DNA of 64,000 nucleotides. Origin: Bacteroidales bacterium (GTDB lineage: Bacteria > Bacteroidota > Bacteroidia > Bacteroidales > Lentimicrobiaceae). Below are positions 59,973-64,000 of the stretch, piece after piece. A program made the position numbers and the translations under genes. The notes below the pieces were generated by a model. That model was not told where the DNA came from. It did no database searches and saw nothing but the letters and a program-made list of their open reading frames with translations. The DNA lies in assembly GCA_016709025.1 (NCBI GenBank), contig JADJEQ010000009.1, positions 176,192-240,191 on the forward strand. Direction: 5' to 3'. Positions within the stretch are counted from its first letter, which is position 1. Each line of letters starts with the position of its first letter.

Positions 59973-60194
59973 ATGACAAAAGCTGAACTGCAAAAGCTAA
60001 AAACCCTACTGCCAAAGCACTATGCGAAGCAAATAAAAGAAAGGACCGGCAAGTCATACAGCTCCATTTTCAAAACATTCCACGAAAGAAGCGAGCTGAT
60101 AGTTATCGAGGTCGTCGATGCCGCCCTGGAAATCCTTGAAGAGGAAAAAGCCAAAGAAATAGTACGATCACAAAAACTGGCACAACTCTGCTGA
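59973..60194 (+). CDS. Small early-region protein, possible Cro-like regulator
   Basis: A 73-residue protein (AELQKLKTLLPKHYAKQIKE, then RTGKSYSSIFKTFHERSELI). The LPKHYAKQIKERTGKSYSSI segment resembles a helix-turn-helix, and the C-terminus is helical and acidic-basic (LEILEEEKAKEIVRSQ). It is the first gene downstream of the operator region, in the usual place of Cro or an antirepressor. I do not recognise the family. Confidence 0.65.
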   Translation: MTKAELQKLKTLLPKHYAKQIKERTGKSYSSIFKTFHERSELIVIEVVDAALEILEEEKAKEIVRSQKLAQLC

Positions 60195-60257
60195 CAAGTT
60201 CCCCTTACTCTTAAAACTAAAATTACCTCCCCAGGTATCAACCAACACGAACTTGTC

Positions 60258-60437
60258 ATGCTGCCATCAACCCGCAAAACCAGGACCCGAAGCCCGCCCT
60301 GCAGCGGCCGCTATGATCTCAGGCCATTCATGAATAATGATGCATTATTCAATAACAGGCGCAGGATTGCCTGTTTTCTTATCCTGACTATCCTCATTGC
60401 ACTCGCTGAACTCTTCATCCTGTTATTACTATTCTAA
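60258..60437 (+). CDS. 59-residue single-membrane-segment protein
   Basis: ATG at 60258, stop at 60435-60437, two bases before the next ATG. A basic, Pro-rich N-terminus (STRKTRTRSPPCSGRYDLR) is followed by NNRRRIACF and a strongly hydrophobic end (LILTILIALAELFILLLLF). An internal ATG at about 60330 would leave a 35-residue version. Tight spacing and a clear membrane segment support it, but it is short and unidentified. Confidence 0.5.
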   Translation: MLPSTRKTRTRSPPCSGRYDLRPFMNNDALFNNRRRIACFLILTILIALAELFILLLLF

Positions 60438-60439
60438 CC

Positions 60440-60628
60440 ATGTACGTCGAACAAACACCGGAAGGCTACAACATCATTGACATTCCTGCCGAACTCATGC
60501 CGGCAGTCAGGGAAGCCCTGGAAACACAGTCAACACCCCATATCCACAACGATCTCTCAAAGGAGCAAAAACGCTCCCTGCGGAGCCTTGCCAAACTCAT
60601 AAACCAGGAATGCGAAACGCTGGGGTAA
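60440..60628 (+). CDS. Small early-region protein of unknown function
   Basis: A 62-residue soluble protein (MYVEQTPEGYNIIDIPAELM, then SKEQKRSLRSLAKLINQECE). The stop is one base before the start of the primase-helicase gene, so the pair is probably translationally coupled. No motif is recognised. Confidence 0.6.
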   Translation: MYVEQTPEGYNIIDIPAELMPAVREALETQSTPHIHNDLSKEQKRSLRSLAKLINQECETLG

Positions 60629-60629
60629 C

Positions 60630-63596
60630 ATGCGCTACATCGACCAGGATAAGATTTACGAGGCGACCGACGGCGGTTTGTCTGTATTTCAGTACTATTT
60701 CCCAAATGTCGATCTCAACAACCCAAAAGCATTTTTCTCAATCCGTGACAATGACGGCACCCCATCGGCCCGGGTAACATGGTATGATCACCACTGGCGC
60801 ATCACCGATTTCGGCAACCAGTCCGAAGTCAATGGCCTTAAAGCTGTCGATTTCGTCATGTGGCGTGAAAACCTTAACTTTTATGAGGCTCTTATCTATG
60901 TTGAACAGGTTGTTATCGGCCGAACCATTGAAGGGAAGGAATTTCAGAAAATCAAGTGGGCCCCCGACTATGCCATGCGGGAACTACAGCCTTCTGACAA
61001 AAAAGGAAATTACAATTTCGTCTTTAAAGAAAAGCCCGCCCTGGAAGACCTTAATGCCATCGGCCGATATGTCACAACGGACACCCTGGAGTACTTTCAT
61101 TGCCGGGTGGTCGAACAATATGAGTACTGCGGAAAATCAAAATGGCTTAACCGAGATGTCGTTCACATCTTCAAATCCAATAAGAACTATCCCATCTTCC
61201 TGTTCGATTACGGCACCTTCAGGAAGCTCTACCGTCCGCATGAAATGGAAAAGAAAAACAGGTTTTTGTACATCGGGCAGAAACCCAAAGATTTTATCTA
61301 CGGCCTTGAACAGCTCATGGAATGTAATAACGAATTTCTCGATGAAGTAGAGGCAGATATCGCTCCTCCCCAGGATAAACCAACAGCAAAAGTCCGGGAT
61401 CTTTTCCGCTGTTCCGGGGAGAGCGATGCCTTAAACCTGCACAGCCTCGGTTTCCATGTTTATTGGCTCAACAGCGAATCTGCTGAATTCACTTACGAGC
61501 AGTTTAAACTTCTGGACGATCTCTGCGAAAATCACTACCAGATCATGGACCTCGATGCCACCGGCCTGGCTCAGGCCCTCCGGAACGCCCTCAAGCACAT
61601 CAACATTTACAGCATTGAACTACCGGCCTGGCTCAGGGCTAAAAAGGATTTCCGCGGCAACCCCTGTAAAGACCTCAAGGATTTCATCAACCTGTCCGGT
61701 GAGAACCAGGAACAGACCTATTATAATTTTCTTGTCCTTAAACGCAATGCCCGCCGCATCAAATTCTGGCAAAAGACCGTTGAAGAGAAATCCGGCAAAA
61801 CCACCTACGCCCTGAACATGGAGTTTTTCTTCTTCTTCCTCCGGGCCAACGGATTCTATCAAATGGAATCCATTTATCACAAGGGTGCGAACTATTGCTA
61901 TGCCTGGATAAAAGGTAAAGCCATCGACCTTATCGCCCCCGATGCCATCAAACGCATCATCAAACGCTTCACAAAGGAATGGATCAAGAGCAAGAACCTC
62001 ATGGATGCCATCGACCTGCTCAACAAGATCAACACCAGCAACCAGCTCACCGAGGGAAACCTGGAAACCATAGACGAGATTAAAGTCAGCTTCAAAAACC
62101 ACAACCGGTTCACCGAATACCTGAACTTCCGGAACGGCTCCATCCGCATTACAAAGGATAAAATTGAACGTGTTAAACACGATGACCTCCCTAACTACAT
62201 CCTGGGATTTCTGGAAGTCAAAAAAGAACGGATCAGTCACCTCATCGACCGTGATATCCGTGTCCTGGACAAGCCGCCCATCACGGTTGGAGCTTCGCAG
62301 GTTTATCAGAAACTTCTGGATCAGCTTTCCGCTGCCAAATCCGATGAAGAACGTGAACTGCACAATGCTCAGCTTGCCCAGCTCTCCGATCTTGACAAAT
62401 ACCAGCTCACCATCCACGATGAAGATTTCATCTTCGTCCGCTTCCTGCGCGATCTCTCCCGTCTTCACTGGCGCAAGGAACTGGAGAAACGCATTCCCCT
62501 CACTCCGGAGGAAAAGAAAGAACAGGATCTTGCACTGGCCAACTACCTCTTTGTTCTCGGGTACCACTGCAGCCAGTACAAGGATCCCGGCAAACCCTGG
62601 CTCACCTTCCTTCAGGATATGCGCATCACCGAGATTGGCCAGAGCTCCGGCCGGTCCGGGAAAAGCCTCCTCTCCCAGGCCATCACCCATGTCCGGGCAT
62701 CCTTCTATAAAGGCGGACGCAGCCTTGATGACAAAAACCAGTACCAGTTTTTCTACGATGGCCTCACCGAATTCCACGATTTCATCGAGATCGACGACAT
62801 GCACGAGTATGCCGATTTTGCCTTCTTCTACACCCAGGTCACCGGCAAGCGGGAAGTAAATCCGAAGAACTACACACCGTTTACCCTGGAATATGAAGAC
62901 TCCGGGAAGATGCTCATCAGCTCGAACTTCGAGCTTCAGAACGTGGACTCCAGCACCGTGGCCAGGCTGCTGAATTGCGGGGTGTCCGATTACTACCACG
63001 AAGCCACCAAATTCAACGATTACAAAGAAACACGCACACCCCTCACCAAATTCGGTCGGCGGCTTTATGACGATTTCACCGATGAAGAATGGATCAAATT
63101 CTATAACCTCATAGCCTACTGCATCCAGCTCACCATGCGCTTTTACAAGATACAGCCGCCCATGATGAACCTCGAAAAGCGCCAGCTCCGCCGGGCAATG
63201 TCGCAGGGCCTGGGCAAGGACGAGGACTTCTTCAACTGGGCCAACGATTACTTCACCAATTGCCCCCTGCAGGAAAAACCATCGTTCTCACCTGCGGATC
63301 AGGGTTGGTTCAACACCCTCGTCATCCGGGAGAATGCCTTCGAGGCCCTCAAAGCCAGGCTATCCAGGAAGCAGCAGATTGATTACCGATCCGGAAAATT
63401 CAAGAACCACATCCAGGCATGGTGCGATTACTATGGTTTCGAGCTGAACCCAATTCAACTCTGCACCGGCAGCAGCAACGACACAAACCGGCGCATTATT
63501 AAGTCCGTCGATGGCAGATCCATGGAATGTTTCTACATCTCAACAAAACCAGCAGCTACCAATGAACCCGAAGACAACGAAAAACCCCCGTTCTGA
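60630..63596 (+). CDS. Phage/element primase-helicase
   Basis: A 988-residue replication protein. The N-terminal ~90 residues resemble a primase-type zinc/core region without obvious Cys (FSIRDNDGTPSARVTWYDHH, WRITDFGNQSEVNGLKAVDF), and ~190-330 may be TOPRIM-like (FLFDYG, CSGESDALNLHSLGFHVYWL, YQIMDLDATGLAQAL). The C-terminal half has a Walker A (SSGRSGKSLLSQAI near 675) and a Walker B (FIEIDDMHEY), then SNFELQNVDSSTVARLL, as in SF3-type helicases of phages and mobile elements. It opens DNA and primes replication of the element. GC content is higher than in flanking host genes. The primase assignment of the N-terminus is less certain than the helicase. Confidence 0.8.
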   Translation: MRYIDQDKIYEATDGGLSVFQYYFPNVDLNNPKAFFSIRDNDGTPSARVTWYDHHWRITDFGNQSEVNGLKAVDFVMWRENLNFYEALIYVEQVVIGRTIEGKEFQKIKWAPDYAMRELQPSDKKGNYNFVFKEKPALEDLNAIGRYVTTDTLEYFHCRVVEQYEYCGKSKWLNRDVVHIFKSNKNYPIFLFDYGTFRKLYRPHEMEKKNRFLYIGQKPKDFIYGLEQLMECNNEFLDEVEADIAPPQDKPTAKVRDLFRCSGESDALNLHSLGFHVYWLNSESAEFTYEQFKLLDDLCENHYQIMDLDATGLAQALRNALKHINIYSIELPAWLRAKKDFRGNPCKDLKDFINLSGENQEQTYYNFLVLKRNARRIKFWQKTVEEKSGKTTYALNMEFFFFFLRANGFYQMESIYHKGANYCYAWIKGKAIDLIAPDAIKRIIKRFTKEWIKSKNLMDAIDLLNKINTSNQLTEGNLETIDEIKVSFKNHNRFTEYLNFRNGSIRITKDKIERVKHDDLPNYILGFLEVKKERISHLIDRDIRVLDKPPITVGASQVYQKLLDQLSAAKSDEERELHNAQLAQLSDLDKYQLTIHDEDFIFVRFLRDLSRLHWRKELEKRIPLTPEEKKEQDLALANYLFVLGYHCSQYKDPGKPWLTFLQDMRITEIGQSSGRSGKSLLSQAITHVRASFYKGGRSLDDKNQYQFFYDGLTEFHDFIEIDDMHEYADFAFFYTQVTGKREVNPKNYTPFTLEYEDSGKMLISSNFELQNVDSSTVARLLNCGVSDYYHEATKFNDYKETRTPLTKFGRRLYDDFTDEEWIKFYNLIAYCIQLTMRFYKIQPPMMNLEKRQLRRAMSQGLGKDEDFFNWANDYFTNCPLQEKPSFSPADQGWFNTLVIRENAFEALKARLSRKQQIDYRSGKFKNHIQAWCDYYGFELNPIQLCTGSSNDTNRRIIKSVDGRSMECFYISTKPAATNEPEDNEKPPF

Positions 63597-64000
63597 CAGG
63601 GCACAGCGCCGCCTGGACACCGTCATCAGCAAGGTATTCGAAATAAAGGTCAGTGATATCCACAGTCCATCCACCAAACGCGCGGTCACCGATGCCCGCC
63701 TCACCGCCATGTACCTCCAGAAAGAACTGCTGAAAAAGTCTTATCCGCAGATAGCCGCCTATTTCGGCAAGAAATCCCATTCCACCTGCATCAGCGCCCA
63801 CAAAACAATTACCGGCTTACTCGAAACAAATACCAACCTCCGGAACAAAGTTGAAGAATGTAAACTTCTTTATTCAAATTACAATGTATGCCGCTCCAAA
63901 CAGCGTTACAACCTTCATTTTCTGATAGGTCAGGAAGGAATCCGGGTATCCGGTCCCGACAAAACCATTTATGTTCCCGCATCCCAACACCCAACCCTTC
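63562..64000 (+). CDS. DnaA domain IV-like protein of the element (partial, runs off the right edge)
   Basis: ATG at 63562 overlaps the end of the primase gene by 35 bases and opens a frame with no stop to 64000 (146 residues so far). Residues ~15-95 (DTVISKVFEIKVSDIHSPST, YLQKELLKKSYPQIAAYFGK, KSHSTCISAHKTI) are the DnaA C-terminal DNA-binding domain; KSHSTCISAHKTI corresponds to the DnaA-box recognition helix. There is no AAA+ domain before it, so it is not host DnaA. It probably binds the element's own origin. The start could also lie a little later. Confidence 0.75.
   Translation, partial: MNPKTTKNPRSDRAQRRLDTVISKVFEIKVSDIHSPSTKRAVTDARLTAMYLQKELLKKSYPQIAAYFGKKSHSTCISAHKTITGLLETNTNLRNKVEECKLLYSNYNVCRSKQRYNLHFLIGQEGIRVSGPDKTIYVPASQHPTL

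Noticed and set aside
61620..62999. A 459-residue frame on the minus strand opposite the primase-helicase
   Set aside because: It mirrors a GC-rich gene with strong codon bias; the plus-strand product has Walker motifs and fits the operon, while this one has none.

Overview
The window comes from an anaerobic, fermentative member of the Bacteroidota, most likely near Bacteroidales or Lentimicrobiaceae-type lineages. The evidence is a TonB-dependent receptor, many secreted proteins with type IX secretion (T9SS) C-terminal sorting domains, promoters of the Bacteroidota form (TTG, 19-20 bases, TAnnTTTG), and two sets of NADH-linked [FeFe] hydrogenase genes. The lineage is inferred from protein style only.

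Layout. (1) About 1-18.8 kb is a block of large secreted proteins. Three carry a cohesin-like domain plus a T9SS sorting domain, one carries cohesin plus dockerin, and two carry a dockerin but no sorting domain. Two more T9SS proteins share another N-terminal domain. Two small Gly-rich proteins of PID-CTERM-like appearance each sit just downstream of a T9SS gene. Together they look like parts of a surface-displayed cohesin/dockerin assembly. Two of these genes are frameshifted as given (one A lost near 4337; four shifts between 14.4 and 15.05 kb). (2) About 19.2-32.1 kb, minus strand, is a hydrogen metabolism region. Two NuoE/NuoF/[FeFe]-hydrogenase sets lie on either side of a signalling module: a sensory-type hydrogenase-like protein, two DRTGG proteins, two GHKL ATPases and a PHP protein. 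A perfect Rex-type operator precedes one set and two degenerate ones precede the other transcription unit, suggesting NADH/NAD+ control. (3) 32.3-37.7 kb holds housekeeping genes (truA, msrB, a serine hydrolase, a BadF-type sugar kinase, a diacylglycerol kinase). (4) 38.3-44.0 kb is a complete rRNA operon on the minus strand (16S, tRNA-Ile, tRNA-Ala, 23S, 5S) with promoter, 23S processing stem and terminator. (5) 44.2-57.6 kb holds a T9SS-exported GH13 glycosidase, a 7TM histidine kinase, a universal stress protein, an HD hydrolase, ligA, an ECF sigma/anti-sigma unit with two adhesin-like surface genes (one broken), and an EamA permease. (6) 57.6-58.2 kb is a dense tract of heptameric and longer direct repeats; related tracts occur at 37.7-38.3, 41.6-41.8 (inside the rRNA spacer) and 56.3 kb. 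It is followed by a saccharopine dehydrogenase gene with an internal deletion. (7) From about 59.3 kb to the right edge is the early region of a prophage or integrative element: a repressor, TGTACA operators, small genes, a 988-residue primase-helicase and a protein built around a DnaA domain IV that runs off the window.

The strongest candidates for something new are the cohesin/dockerin/T9SS block, where sorting domains and dockerins never occur in the same protein, and the hydrogenase signalling module with its Rex-like sites. Identifications rest on reading motifs by eye; no database search was run.
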